DNA of 64,000 nucleotides from Scilla litardierei (Eukaryota; Streptophyta; Magnoliopsida; Asparagales; Asparagaceae). The notes beneath the pieces are model-generated. The model saw only the letters and a list, made by a program, of their open reading frames with translations, had not been told where the DNA came from and ran no database searches. Both the position numbers and the translations under genes were made by a program. The DNA lies in the NCBI GenBank assembly GCA_030789695.1, contig CM061139.1, forward strand, positions 109,218,837 to 109,282,836, written 5' to 3'. Positions 45,089 to 56,392 of this stretch are shown one piece after another; within the stretch, counting starts at the first letter, position 1; each line of letters begins with the position of its first letter.

Positions 45089-47100
45089 CTACAATTGTTA
45101 TGTTGAGACCTAAATCATATTATGGCTGTAAATGACCGATATGGCATGATTTTTTAGACTCCAGATTCAAAAACTGTTTCTGAAACTGTTCTCTGCTAGA
45201 ATGAGTTATGAACCTTATACCAGTTGCTCCTTCTGTTAAATTGGAAATTTCTGTCAAGATTGAAAGGGGTTATGCTGATTGTTCTCTGCTTATAGTCATG
45301 AATTGGTTTTGCTTTACGAAATTGTATTTCATATGTAAATTCCTCCATGTTATATTTATCCCATGTTAACCAGTATGCTAAAGGCAACTAGTGATTAAAA
45401 TGATATCTCATCAATTGAAAGATGTTTTAGCAGAAACGAGTATATTGTGATAATAATGAACTCATGCAAATCTCTAGACATTGATTAAGTTTTGGTAATC
45501 TCATATGTCATGTTATTCCCCTTAAATATGTTGGTCCATTTCAAATGTTGACACATCATGCTCATCGATAAGTAATGTAAAGATTATGGTCATAATATGA
45601 AATCTTTTGTGGGTTGTCCTCTTCCATATGTAGATTACTCCATGTCCCTTGTTTAATTCCATTCATTATGGTTCATGTTCATAATAAGAAGCTCTATCTT
45701 GTTTGATGTGTTATATACCATGGTAGTAGCATACCTCATCTTGATGTTTATTATGAAAGAAATGTGCGGCTGAAATTTCTATAAATAGAAATGTTGGACT
45801 GTCTCTATGAAACAATGGTAATTCTGACATCGATGTAATGATAGAAGGAATGGTAATTCAATAGAGATAAATAACACATAGACTAAAGTGCTACATGGAC
45901 CAAAATGTCACGAAAATACCGGGGGCCATCTCTTGAATCTATGGAGGCCACCTCTTAAATCTATGTGTGATGCAGTTGATGACATTGACCTGCATGCCAC
46001 ATGGATCAATTGCAATCACAAGGAAAATCCGAAAAAGATAATTAAATAAAGACAGCATTAATTTGGTAAATCAAATCAGCAATCTCTATTTACATGTAAC
46101 CAGATGGTAAATGGGAAGAAACTACTAGATTTAAAAAAAATTACGCCGCACCAAAATCAGTTACAAAACAATCAAGCATCATAAGAAATAAAACCAATAA
46201 CTAGATTTATCAATGTCGATCACTCAATTTCATAACATAAATAACCATAAATTAATTTCATATAAGGCATATACATTGAAAAATTTAAATCAGACGGTAA
46301 AGATGAGACAAAAAATACAACGTATAATCACGTCCTAAATATTGAAAATAACAATTGAAAATAAGGAGGCATTCAGAATGAGTAGGAGGATTGTGATCGC
46401 TCAGAGAAAGAAAATCTCAGAATAAATCGATCATCATAATGCCACTTCAAATTCATTTCATATTTTATTTCCGAACGTAAAAAAACAAAATTAAAGATCA
46501 ATTTAAAATATATTGGGGATTTCTTTTCTCTCTCAGACAAATGCCTCGATTTGTCCACACGATGAATGGAATGGATATACATCGGACTCGTCATCTTAAT
46601 TCATTGATCATCACCGAGAAATAAAACCCCCTTCCAAAAATTAGAACTCGCAAAAAGACACATCGAACTAAAAATTTCGCCTTACAGATCTAAGGATGAA
46701 GAGTAAATATATAAAGATCAAAAATCAAAAGAATAAAAAATTCAATCAAAAGACGATGGATCTATCAGAATACAATAAGAAGTGAAGAAAAAAAACGGAA
46801 CGGCTTTGCAATGATGTAAAAGGCGCAGGCGTGGCTACATATTTATAGCTAAAAAGGGTTTAGGGTTTTCTTCGAAAGGAATATGCATAGAGGCATAATT
46901 ACAATAGTACCACTCACGATGTGTTACGAGAAACGATTGTTTTGTCTCTGATTGCCTGATTTGGCGGAGCTGGAAACGGGCCGCCTGCAAATCCAAAGAA
47001 GCTGCATCGTCCGTGAACCGTTTGACGGGCCGAACGGATAGCTCCAGATTTAGATCCAACTTCATGCTATCTATGTTATTCTAAATACTAAAAAAAAGAT
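45089..47100. other. unassigned AT-rich DNA with one promoter-like patch
   Basis: No gene recognised. At 46838-46868 the plus strand has a TATTTATAGC TATA-like box followed by GGGTTTAGGGTTTT telobox motifs, as in many plant 5' ends, but no convincing ORF follows. The minus ORF at 46835-47065 (MKLDLNLELS start) crosses it and has no recognised family. Confidence 0.45.
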
Positions 47101-47397
47101 TAATGTTGTGAGTTGAGAGAGGCCCACTATTATACCCTACTACTAAGTAGTGGGGGTCTCTTGGGCTTCTTACACCCCCTTTGAAAAAGAATATATACAG
47201 AATCATGGCTTATGTTATTATTTTTCCGGGTTTAAACACATTGGGCTTGGGCTCCACTTTGGTAAGATATTGTCCGCTCTGGGGCCGCACCGGCACTCGC
47301 ACGGTTTTAAACACGGGGCTTTCCCCCAAAAGGTCTCTTACTAATGAAATTCCCAAGCCACATTTTAAACCCCCCGGATCCCCCCATGTCCCCCATG
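47101..47397 (+). repeat. possible TRIM-like LTR fragment
   Basis: Contains GATATTGTCCGCTCTGGG, CGCACGGTTTTAAAC and GGCTTTCCCCCAAAAGG, which I associate with a dispersed plant short-LTR repeat. Ends were not identified. Confidence 0.3.
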
Positions 47398-48848
47398 TTC
47401 CTGATCTTGCAGTGGCCTGATATCGATAGGAGCTTTGACCGGGATGGGCTACATGGCAGTGATCGAGGATGATCGACTGCGTATTTCTCGAGGATGTCTG
47501 GTTGTCATGAGGGGGAAGAAGCGTGGTAACTTGTATGCGCTCGATGGGCACACGGTAGTGGGCGAGACTGGCAAATCACAGGAGTCCGAGAGTGGAGATC
47601 CAGCGAGACTGTGGCATCTCAGATTGGGGCATGCTGATGAGCAGAGCCTTGACATTCTTCAGAGGAAGAGTGTGTTTGAAGGTGATCGTGGGCTTGAGTC
47701 TTGCAGTGACTATAGTGCAGAGCGGCCGAGGCAAGTACAATTTGGGACAGCTGTCAGACACAGTAGGGAGCCCCTAGAGTGCGTCTACGCCGGCGTATAG
47801 GGTCCATGTCCAGTTCCTTCTCTGGAAGGCGCCAGGTACTTCGTGGCCTTCATAGATGACTTCTCGAGGAGAGTCATGGTTACTCTCATGGGATCTCGAG
47901 AGGAGATCCATGAGAAGGTGCGGCTATGGAGGAGCATAGTCGAGAGGCAGATGGGTAGACCCGTAGGAGAGATCTGTACCAACAACGTAGAGATACAAGA
48001 TGTTTGCAAGTAAGAGGGGATCGCGTGCCGTTACACCATTCCTGATGGAGACTAGGTGTGGCAAAATAGACCCGACCCGACCCAACCCGACCCGAACCCG
48101 GCCTCTTGGGTCGGGTATGGGTATGGGCCAATACGGGTCGGGTCGAATTCGGGTCAACCCGACCGACCCGGATAAAAATCCGGGTCGGGTATGGGTTTGA
48201 CCCTTCGACCCAGTTGACCCGAATTCGACCCGTATTTTCACTCTTTTCACCCCGGACCCGACCCGGACCCGACCCGAACCCGACCCGGACCCGACCTTTT
48301 TTGCAAAATAATCACTCTTTCACACCGAACCCGGCCCGAACCCGACCCATACCCGACCCGTAAGACAAACCGGGTCGGGTGCAGGTCACCCGGGTTAAGG
48401 CCGGGTCGGGTACGGGTATCCGAACCCTGACCCGAATTTAATTCTGGTCGGGTTCGGGTTTACCCTTATTCGGGTCGGGTCAAACCTGACCCGACCCGAA
48501 CCCGACCCGACCCGCCCGTTTGCCACCCCTAATGGAGACCCTCACGGTGGCGTAGCAGACAGCATGATCAGGATGTTGGTAGAGAAGATACGGAGGGCTA
48601 TTGAGACCATCCGGCCTTCCTAGGGAATTATGGGCGGAGACCCTTGCTACTGCGGCATACCTCATCAACCGAACACCGTCACTAGCCGCAGGTAGTTCTA
48701 TTCCCGAGGAGTTATGGACGGGCAGAGTCGTTGATTTTCTCGCACTTGCGTACGTTTGGATGTCCTGTGCGGCCGCACAAGAGGGACGATGACGATGTAG
48801 GACAGTGCGTGTATGATTGTGTCCTAGTCGGGTACACTGGTGGAGGTG
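47398..48848 (+). pseudogene. Ty1/copia relic D, protease end and integrase (left part)
   Basis: Plus-strand frames give ALTGMGYMAVIEDDRLRIS and RGKKRGNLYALDG (end of protease region), RLWHLRLGHADEQ (GAG-pre-integrase), ARYFVAFIDDFSRRVMV (integrase core) and LPRELWAETLATAAYLINR. Stops and frame changes are frequent; the second catalytic acid is replaced in ICTNNVEIQD. A hAT-type MITE (48053-48531) interrupts it. At 48848 it is cut by element E, in a VGYTGG context that resumes at 63024. Confidence 0.8.
48053..48531. mobile_element. hAT-type MITE filled with CCCGA pentamers
   Basis: 479 bp with terminal inverted repeats TAGGTGTGGCAAA and TTTGCCACCCCTA, the common plant hAT MITE end. ATGGAGAC at 48045-48052 and 48532-48539 is a perfect 8-bp duplication. 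The interior is almost entirely GACCC/GGGTC pentamers in both orientations, so it folds strongly. Confidence 0.88.
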
Positions 48849-50580
48849 TGATTCGGGTTCAATATTACATATTTAACCCCCCCCATTTAGCCCTATTTTG
48901 TGCTCATGTGATGCTATATTGTTCTCTAATACATACGTATTTTGTACACAATCATTTATTAGAGAAAACACTCTATTTGAGCAAAAAACTACAATTAATG
49001 GAGTATTTCTGCACTTTTATATTTTTCATAGCTTGGTCTCGATCTCACGATTCCAACGACTATTTATTTGTATTTTTATGAGATCTGTGCTAATTACTGT
49101 GAATTTTTGAATGCAGAATATCATTTAATTGGATAAAGCCGCACAAAATACGGTCGTAAATACGAATATACGCGCTGAAATACGTTTCCGTATGCACCCG
49201 CACGCATCTTGGTGGCTACGTGGCGCAGTATAAGCCGCCCGATCGTCATCCGACGATCCGCAGCCGAGCGGAACGCAGCGGAGACGTGGCCGCTTGCGAG
49301 CCACATGATGGCTATCTGACGATCCAAAGTGAAGCGACGTGGATCAGCGCATGCATCGTTGGATCAATATTTGACGGCCCAGATCGACTCCGCCTTGTAT
49401 TCGGATGGAGCGCAAACAGCGGCGACGTGGAAGACTACGGACCGTCGTTTCTCATCCGACGGCTGCGATCAACTCTTTTAGCGGATTCGAGTTTTCGAAA
49501 CGAAGCGGTTGAGGGCGATTGCGGAGCCACGTGTCGAGCAGAGATCCAATCCCGCTTGCGATGAACGGATGCGATTGCGAGCGGCTGATGGGTTTGGTTT
49601 TAAAGAGAAATGGATGCGGGTTTAGACCCGTTAGCAACCCAAAACTCGCAATGCTTATTATTTAAGCGTATTCTAGGGTTTTGGGGCGTATTCTAGCGTA
49701 TTCTTGGCGTATTGGAGGCTCTAGGAGCCGTATTTCTCCTCTGAAAAATTCTTTAAAATTCCAGAGGTTATTCTTCTTATTTCCAAAGAGTTTTGGTGTC
49801 TATATTGGAGATTTAGTGATAAATTCTTAAACTTATACACCGTATTTGGTGCTTTTCTATTGTATTTTGCTATTAGAACGATGTATTTTGCTATGAAACT
49901 TGATTTTTCTTGCACCATGAGTAGCTAAATTCTTATTGTGCATGGTATGGCGTAGTTAGGGGATATGATTTGTATTCGTTTGGTTGAATCGTTGTGCTAA
50001 ATCGTTAACGTTGATAAAGTTGTGAACTTTGTTATTAAATCTTCTTTTTCATCTTCCAAAAGAAGTGATTGAGTTGATGATCGCCCCACAAGGGTGAGTT
50101 TTGATCTCTCCAAAAGAGAGTTTCATACCGTATTTGTAAGATTATAACTTTAGCAACGATTTTATTCATATTGTGCTTTAACCACCAAAAGGGTATTTTC
50201 CGATGAATTGCTCCCAAAAAGGAGAATTCATTGAGTTATATTGGGTATTTTCCGGTGAATTGCTCTCAAAAAGAGAATTCACTGTGTTATATTCGTCAAC
50301 CAAATTAATACGACTCATGGACCCTAATGAACCCATACCATGTGCATACTTTTCATGGATATTTTCATACACGACTTTTCTTTGTTCGCATTGTTCACCA
50401 CGATCAAACCCATTAAAATCATCGTCACCATAAGTGGTTAGCTTCTTTTCGTTGGATTTCTATTTGATTTAAGCTGTGGTTGCAACAGATTATCTCATGT
50501 GGATTCGACATCTGGACTCCCAGATTATATTACTTGTACGGACTCTTACGCTTGAGAGAAGCACTATTTTGGGCATACCA
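48849..50580 (+). repeat. 5' LTR of element E
   Basis: 1732 bp, TG to CA. The first 260 bp and the last 850 bp match the other LTR closely; roughly 49110-49580 does not. The divergent section contains ACGTGG boxes near 49214, 49284, 49337, 49424 and a CACGTG box near 49526. A TATA-like TATTTAA lies at 49659-49665. Confidence 0.88.
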
Positions 50581-50586
50581 AGTTTT

Positions 50587-50604
50587 TGGCGCCGTTGCCA
50601 GGGA
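50587..50604 (+). promoter_or_regulatory. primer binding site of element E (tRNA-Asp type)
   Basis: TGGCGCCGTTGCCAGGGA, six bases after the LTR, differs by one base from the Athila-type tRNA-Asp primer site. Confidence 0.85.
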
Positions 50605-50618
50605 GAATGGTTTGTTAC

Positions 50619-51224
50619 TGTAGGATCCTGACCAAAACAGAGTTAGGATCGATAATTAAAGTGGAGACTTACGCTAGCGTATGCGGAGCGGTAGTCTCGG
50701 AACTTTGCCTTCGGATTCGCCACGACGGATCGAGTCTTCTCACGAACGGAGTAAGGCTACTAATCCACAATCTAAATCTCTATTTTAGATTAAGAACTTG
50801 GATGGAGGGAGAGGAAATATTTCTGCAGAGCTTCGCTATGAAGAAGATGCATGCATGAATTTCATGCAAATGGTGTAAGGAAAATGGCTACCCTTGGGTC
50901 TTATTTATAGCCCCCAAGGTAGTTATTTTAGGGTAAGTTGTTCCTTTGGAACAACTTAATTAAGGTGTACCATGATGCATGGCACATTATAAGCTTAAGT
51001 TGTACCATATGCATGGTACAACATAAGCTTAAGATATTCCCCCTTTATTAGCCATATGTCGCATGCATTTATGCATATATAATGCGACTTTCCCACTCAT
51101 ACAGAGATCCTCTCCGCAAGGGAACAGATTCCCTTTGCACACGACTTCGTGTGCGCGACGTTCGAGGTCCGTATTCCCTCGTACATCCCCCACAAGGGTG
51201 TACAAACGTCTTCCATATCCAACA
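50619..51224 (-). repeat. 3' LTR of element F
   Basis: Begins TGTTGGATATGG and ends GGATCCTACA in element orientation. The purine tract GTGAGTGGGAGA lies directly upstream (51225-51236). Short ORFs here are duplicated in the other LTR and are not genes. Confidence 0.93.
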
Positions 51225-51236
51225 TCTCCCACTCAC

Positions 51237-52276
51237 ACTTGAGGGGATTGTAAGAGAACGTCTTTCCCTTAGTTCTTTCATCTATCATACCGAGAAATAG
51301 ACCGTGCGACCGTCATGCGCGTAGAGTCTGTTGTTGTGCACTTGTTAGAGATACACAACGACCTCGAAGGTGCAAAGTTGAGTAGTTCAACGCATGCTTT
51401 ACCCTAGATTATTTCTTCACATTTTCTTGTACTTTATATTCAACAATTGAATCTCATCTGGATTACAATTGGCTGGCCAGCTTTGAATCACTAAAGTCCA
51501 AATGCGAATATGAAATCAATCTTCCTCTTCTTGCGAACCTTCTGATCTTGACTTGATTCGCTTTTCTAACGTGCCCCGCCGAGCCGAATTACCATAGCCC
51601 ATTAGTAACACGCTAAGATAGCGATCATCTCGTCAAATCTAAAGGAACCAATTGGAGTCCTTGAGGGTAAGAGTTAAGACCCGTATGGCCTTTGAGTCTC
51701 ACATAATAGCAAACACTATTGCTACTAACTCAGTGGTCGAAATGCATACGTGGTATGAACACGTATTACAACATCACTCCTTTCCCAGGGAGAGTATGTC
51801 TTAATGATGTTGTACGGATGAAAGATCAGACACCACAGTGCCTATCTTTTTGAGTCCCCTTACTACTCGTGAAATATTCACGGACTCTCATCCTGCATAA
51901 GACAGATAGGATTTAAAAAATCTAATGAGATCTTTATATCCTTGTGATACAGATCTCAGATCTTTTGTAAGCATCCGTATGATGCAGATCTTTTATTCGA
52001 CTATCTTGTTTAAGTCATGACTCTAAATCATTTGTCTAATGATTTTGACTTTAAACTAGTCTCATCTCTATCTTATCCATCTGATAAGATAAGGCGGTTG
52101 CTCATGTGAGAGAGCCAACCTTAATCTGTCCGACATACACACAATAAAATAGCTGAGACTAAAACACAAATGTTTAAAATCATTTGTAAGAAACTTGTAT
52201 GCAATATATAAAAGAACTTCTTTCTTTTATTAAACTTTGATCTTCTATAGACATGGGAAATATTACATGATACAGC
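51237..52276 (-). other. 3' untranslated region of element F
   Basis: About 1 kb between the RNase H stop and the purine tract, with no ORF of note. Confidence 0.7.
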
Positions 52277-54112
52277 TCAGCACCTACGCATTCCCATAGA
52301 TGATAAGTGTTTGAAAAACACATCTCTGGGGATCGCCTTAGTAAGGGGATCCGCTATCATCTCATGCGTGGATATGTATCCTATGTCTACTTCCTTCTGT
52401 TTGTCATAATCCTTCGTAAACTTGAATCGAATGTCAATGTGTTTGGTCTTACAATGAAATTTAGGATCTTTGACATAGGCAATCGAAGCTTGACTATCAC
52501 TGTATATAGGAACAGTGCTCGAGTCAGAGGCATTCGTCAGCCTATCTAAGAATTTCCTAAGCCAAACAGCTTCTTGGACCGCCATGCTGAATGCTACGAA
52601 TTCGGCTTCCATGGTTGATAAGGCGATGCAGGTTTGCTTCTTGCTGCTCCAGGATATTGCACCATTCCCGAGCAAGTAAACAAAGCCTGAGGTAGATCTA
52701 CGCTCGTCGAGATCACCCGCCCAATCAGCATCGGTATAGCCTTCGAGTCTCAAGGTATTGTCTTGATAGCATAACGCATAGTCCGCAGTCCCTTTGAGGT
52801 ATCTTAATATCCTCTTCACCGCTTTCCAGTGTGCTTGTCCTGGGTTGGATTGGTAACGGCTTACCATACCAACAGCATAGCAAATGTCCGGTCTGGTACA
52901 CATCATGGCGTACATCAGACTCCCGACAGCACTGGAGTATGGAACTTTTTCCATAGCTTTCTTTTCTTTTGGATCTTTGGGACACATCTCCAAACATAGA
53001 CCCTCGCCTTTGCTTATTGGAGTATCAATTGGCTTGCAATCCTGCATATTAAACCGTTCTAAAACTTTCTTTATATATGTCTCTTGAGAGAGAGAAAGAA
53101 GTTTCTTGGAACGATTCCTTGAGATCTTAACCCCAAGGATATATGCAGCTTCACCCATGTCTTTCATCTCAAAGACGGATGAAAGCCAAGCTTTGATATC
53201 CACGACAAGACGCTTATCATTTCCGGCTATAAGTATGCCATCTACATAAAGAGACATAATTACATACTTGTTTTTAATCCTCTTAATATATACGCAGTTG
53301 TCTTCGTCGAGCATGGAGAATCCATACGACAAAACAACTTCTTGAAAGCGCATATACCACTGCCTTGAGGATTGTTTAAGACCATATATGGATTTACGAA
53401 GTTTACAAACCTTATGTTTGTTTTCTTCTTGTACGAACCCGTTTGGTTGTTCCATGTAGATCTCCTCATTTAGTTCTCCGTTAAGAAAGGCAGTCTTTAC
53501 ATCCATCTGATGTAATTCGAGGTCCAAACAAGCCACCATTGCCAGAATTAAGCGAATCGAGGTAAAACGCACAACATGAGAGAAAGTCTCTTCGTAGTCT
53601 ATTCCTTCCTGTTGCGTGAAACCTTTCGCAACAAGGCGAGCTTTATATTTCTCGATGGAGCCATCAACCTTATGCTTGATTTTGAGAACCCACTTGTTCC
53701 CAATGGCTCTACGTCCCTTAGGTAAATTAACCAAGTCCAAGACTTGGTTTGTTTTCATGGATTGAAGTTCTTCTTCCATTGCCGCTATCCATTTATCTTT
53801 AGCAGGGCATGTGACGGCCTGTTTGAAATTTGCAGGTTCGTCATCATCTTGTAGTAATGTCATGAATGTTTGAGGAAATTCATCCTCAAATCTCAGAGGT
53901 GTTAGCCTCGTTCGATTACTACGTCTTGTTTGAGTTTGATCACTCCCACTTGGAATGACATCACTCCCACTTGGAATAACATCACTCCCACTCGGAATAG
54001 GATTGGTATCGTTCGTATCATCCATTGGTGAAGTTTGAAACGTATTTTCTTCTTCACCAAGAATTCTCCCACTCGAACGTTCCGATCCTTCTTGATCCCA
54101 AGTCTCAAACAA
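52277..54112 (-). pseudogene. RT and RNase H of element F
   Basis: The 611-codon frame has RT motifs AIGNKWVLKIK, YKARLVAKGF, QMDVKTAFLNGE and SIYGLKQSSRQW, and RNase H motifs YTDADWAGD, LSTMEAEFVAF and HIDIRFKFTKD, ending IADPLTKAIPRDVFF. The active site at residues 289-292 reads YVDG, where copia RT has YVDD; the Gly codon is at 53237-53239, an A-to-G change. VIPSGSD repeated near the start (53940-54000) reflects a 21-bp tandem repeat. The frame is open at its 5' end because a TAA at 54122-54124 divides it from integrase. Confidence 0.92.
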
Positions 54113-54121
54113 GGATAAGTC

Positions 54122-56347
54122 TTAACTTATCTCACCCTGTCTTGGAAACTCTTTTTCCAAGAAGACAACATCCCTCGATTCGAATTCTATTAGACCCCCA
54201 TTGTCCTCTTGACCGACGAAAACATATCCTTTGGAGTTTTCAGCGTATCGGATGAAGATACACTTCCTCCCACGTGGCCCAAGTTTGCCATATTTGTGAG
54301 AGGATAAATGTGCGTAAGAGGCACAACCCCAAGGTTTTAGAATGTTTAAGTCTGGAGTTCTATTGTTCCACAACTCATAAGGAGTGGAACTTACTGACTT
54401 CGAGGGTACACGGTTTAAGATGAATGCTGCCGTCAATAATGCGTCACCCCAAAAGGTGATAGGCAAATTTGCCTGAGACATCATTGATCGGACCATTTCC
54501 ATCAATGTCCTATTCCTTCTTTCCGCAACACCGTTTTGTTGCGGAGTGTAAGGCATAGTTACCTGATGTACTATGCCTTTTTCATCACAAAGTTCCTTAA
54601 AACTTATTGATTGATATTCACCACCCCTATCGGTTCGCAAAACCTTAATCTTGCGATCTAATTGATTCTCCACTAAACTCATATAGTTTTTAAAGCAAGC
54701 CAAAGCTTCACTTTTGTGGGATATCAAATAGATATGTCCGAAACGGGTGAAGTCATCAATGAATGTGATGAAATAGGACTTCCCGCGTCTTGTCTTAACA
54801 TTCATTGGACCGCAAATGTCCGAATGGATAAGCTGTAATGGAACTTCGGCCCTTGTGCCAGTTCCAAACGGCTTGCGACAAGTTTTCCCTACAAGACAAT
54901 GTTCGCAAGTTGACATTTCAACTTTTGAAACATTAGATAGCAAGCCACTTTTGGCAAGTCTATCCATTCTAGTTGGTCCAATATGACCAAGTCTTGCATG
55001 CCAACAAATGATCTCAGACTCAGAGTTAGAAACATTTGTTAAATGGAAACTTTCATTAATGGAAGAAGAATCATCATACATTGTATTTAAAACAATTAAT
55101 CCATTACAAACATTACCAGAACCAATCAAAGAATTATTACAAACAAGGTCAACATATTGTTTATAGAACCTCCACTCATAATCTAAAGACATTAACATGA
55201 CCATGGAAACGATATTCCTTCTAATATCTGGAGCAAAGAGGACGTCGTGCAATAATAATGTCCGGCCGTTGTCGAGAACTAGCTTACATGTTCCGACGCC
55301 TTTGACTTCAACACGAGTGTTGTTGCCGACGTATATCCACTTTGTTCCTTGAGTTATCCTTCGATACTCTACGAAGAACCTTCTGTCCTTCGCAACGTGG
55401 TCTGTGGCCCCTGAATCAATCAACCAAAAATAGTTAGATTCAGCAAGAAACATGGAACTAGAAACACATATGTAACTAGTCCTACAAGTTACCTTATCAC
55501 TTCCATCCGTACATGTACGGGCGAAGTGACCGTACTTGTTGCACTTAAAGCACTTGATCTTCTTCAAGTTTTTCTTCTTTGAGTGCACATTCTTTTGCCA
55601 CTTTTTGTTCTTTGTCTTCTTTGAGGTCTCCGGTTCTTGCTTACGTTCGTTCACAAACCTTAAGCGTTTATTCTTCCGCTTATTTCCTCCATGTGAGGAA
55701 CTAGCGGCCACGTGCACTTCTGCACTTGGTTTTGCGGCTAGAATCCGCTCTTCCTCGAGTTCGAGGTGTTTCGATACATCGCTTAAAGTTTTAATGCACT
55801 CATTATGAGTGAGATGCATTTTCATGTTATCCCAGCTATCTGGGAGTGAACGAATGACTGCTTGGATTTGCTGTTCGTCAGACAGCGTGACTCCCGCATC
55901 CTTTAATTCAGATATAAGATTCGCCATGTGGCGGAGATGCTTTTTCATAGAATGATCTCGCCGCATCTTGTACGAATCAAATTGAATATTCAAGGAGCGG
56001 AGTTTGGTAACCGAAGTTCCACCAAACTTTATCTCTAGCTCAGACCATATGTCTTTGGCTAGGTCGAATTCCCGAAATAGACGCATTATGTCATTGTCCA
56101 TTGCGGACAGTAACGTAATGCGTGCTATTTTGTTCTTTCGAGTCCAAGTGTCATAAGCTTCCCGGTCCCTCTTGTGTTGGGCCGTATTGCCCAACTCAGG
56201 TTCTACCATTATGTTTTGGAGTGTTTCGAGCACATCTTGCTCCTCCAAAACATATTGGATTTTAATTGACCAAAGTTTATAATTGTCGCCGTTGAGCTTT
56301 TCACCTTTGTTAAGCTCTGCGACAATATTCTTAGAAGCGGTAGACAT
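54122..56347 (-). CDS. gag, protease and integrase of element F
   Basis: I place the start at MSTASKN (56347) and not the upstream MIVFF, because copia Gag proteins begin this way before LNGDNYKLW. Counting from MIVFF, the zinc knuckle CFKCNKYGHFARTC is at residues 281-294, protease LIDSGATDH near 324-332, HARLGH near 464, and the integrase acids are in HSDICG (about 525), RTDRGGEY (about 588) and QNGVAERRNRT (about 624). The frame is open over the whole length and closes with TAA at 54122-54124, where related polyproteins continue into RT. Confidence 0.92.
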   Translation of the reverse strand: MSTASKNIVAELNKGEKLNGDNYKLWSIKIQYVLEEQDVLETLQNIMVEPELGNTAQHKRDREAYDTWTRKNKIARITLLSAMDNDIMRLFREFDLAKDIWSELEIKFGGTSVTKLRSLNIQFDSYKMRRDHSMKKHLRHMANLISELKDAGVTLSDEQQIQAVIRSLPDSWDNMKMHLTHNECIKTLSDVSKHLELEEERILAAKPSAEVHVAASSSHGGNKRKNKRLRFVNERKQEPETSKKTKNKKWQKNVHSKKKNLKKIKCFKCNKYGHFARTCTDGSDKVTCRTSYICVSSSMFLAESNYFWLIDSGATDHVAKDRRFFVEYRRITQGTKWIYVGNNTRVEVKGVGTCKLVLDNGRTLLLHDVLFAPDIRRNIVSMVMLMSLDYEWRFYKQYVDLVCNNSLIGSGNVCNGLIVLNTMYDDSSSINESFHLTNVSNSESEIICWHARLGHIGPTRMDRLAKSGLLSNVSKVEMSTCEHCLVGKTCRKPFGTGTRAEVPLQLIHSDICGPMNVKTRRGKSYFITFIDDFTRFGHIYLISHKSEALACFKNYMSLVENQLDRKIKVLRTDRGGEYQSISFKELCDEKGIVHQVTMPYTPQQNGVAERRNRTLMEMVRSMMSQANLPITFWGDALLTAAFILNRVPSKSVSSTPYELWNNRTPDLNILKPWGCASYAHLSSHKYGKLGPRGRKCIFIRYAENSKGYVFVGQEDNGGLIEFESRDVVFLEKEFPRQGEIS

Positions 56348-56392
56348 ATTCGATTCAAAAAAACTGCAAAGAAAATGGAAAAACACGATCAA

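Noticed and set aside
46835..47065. 76-codon minus ORF as a small gene
   Set aside because: No recognised motif; it overlaps a promoter-like patch on the other strand and stands alone.
48062..48520. GGGTC/GACCC tract as a telomere-like or satellite array
   Set aside because: Bounded by hAT-type inverted ends and an 8-bp duplication, so it is the body of a MITE.
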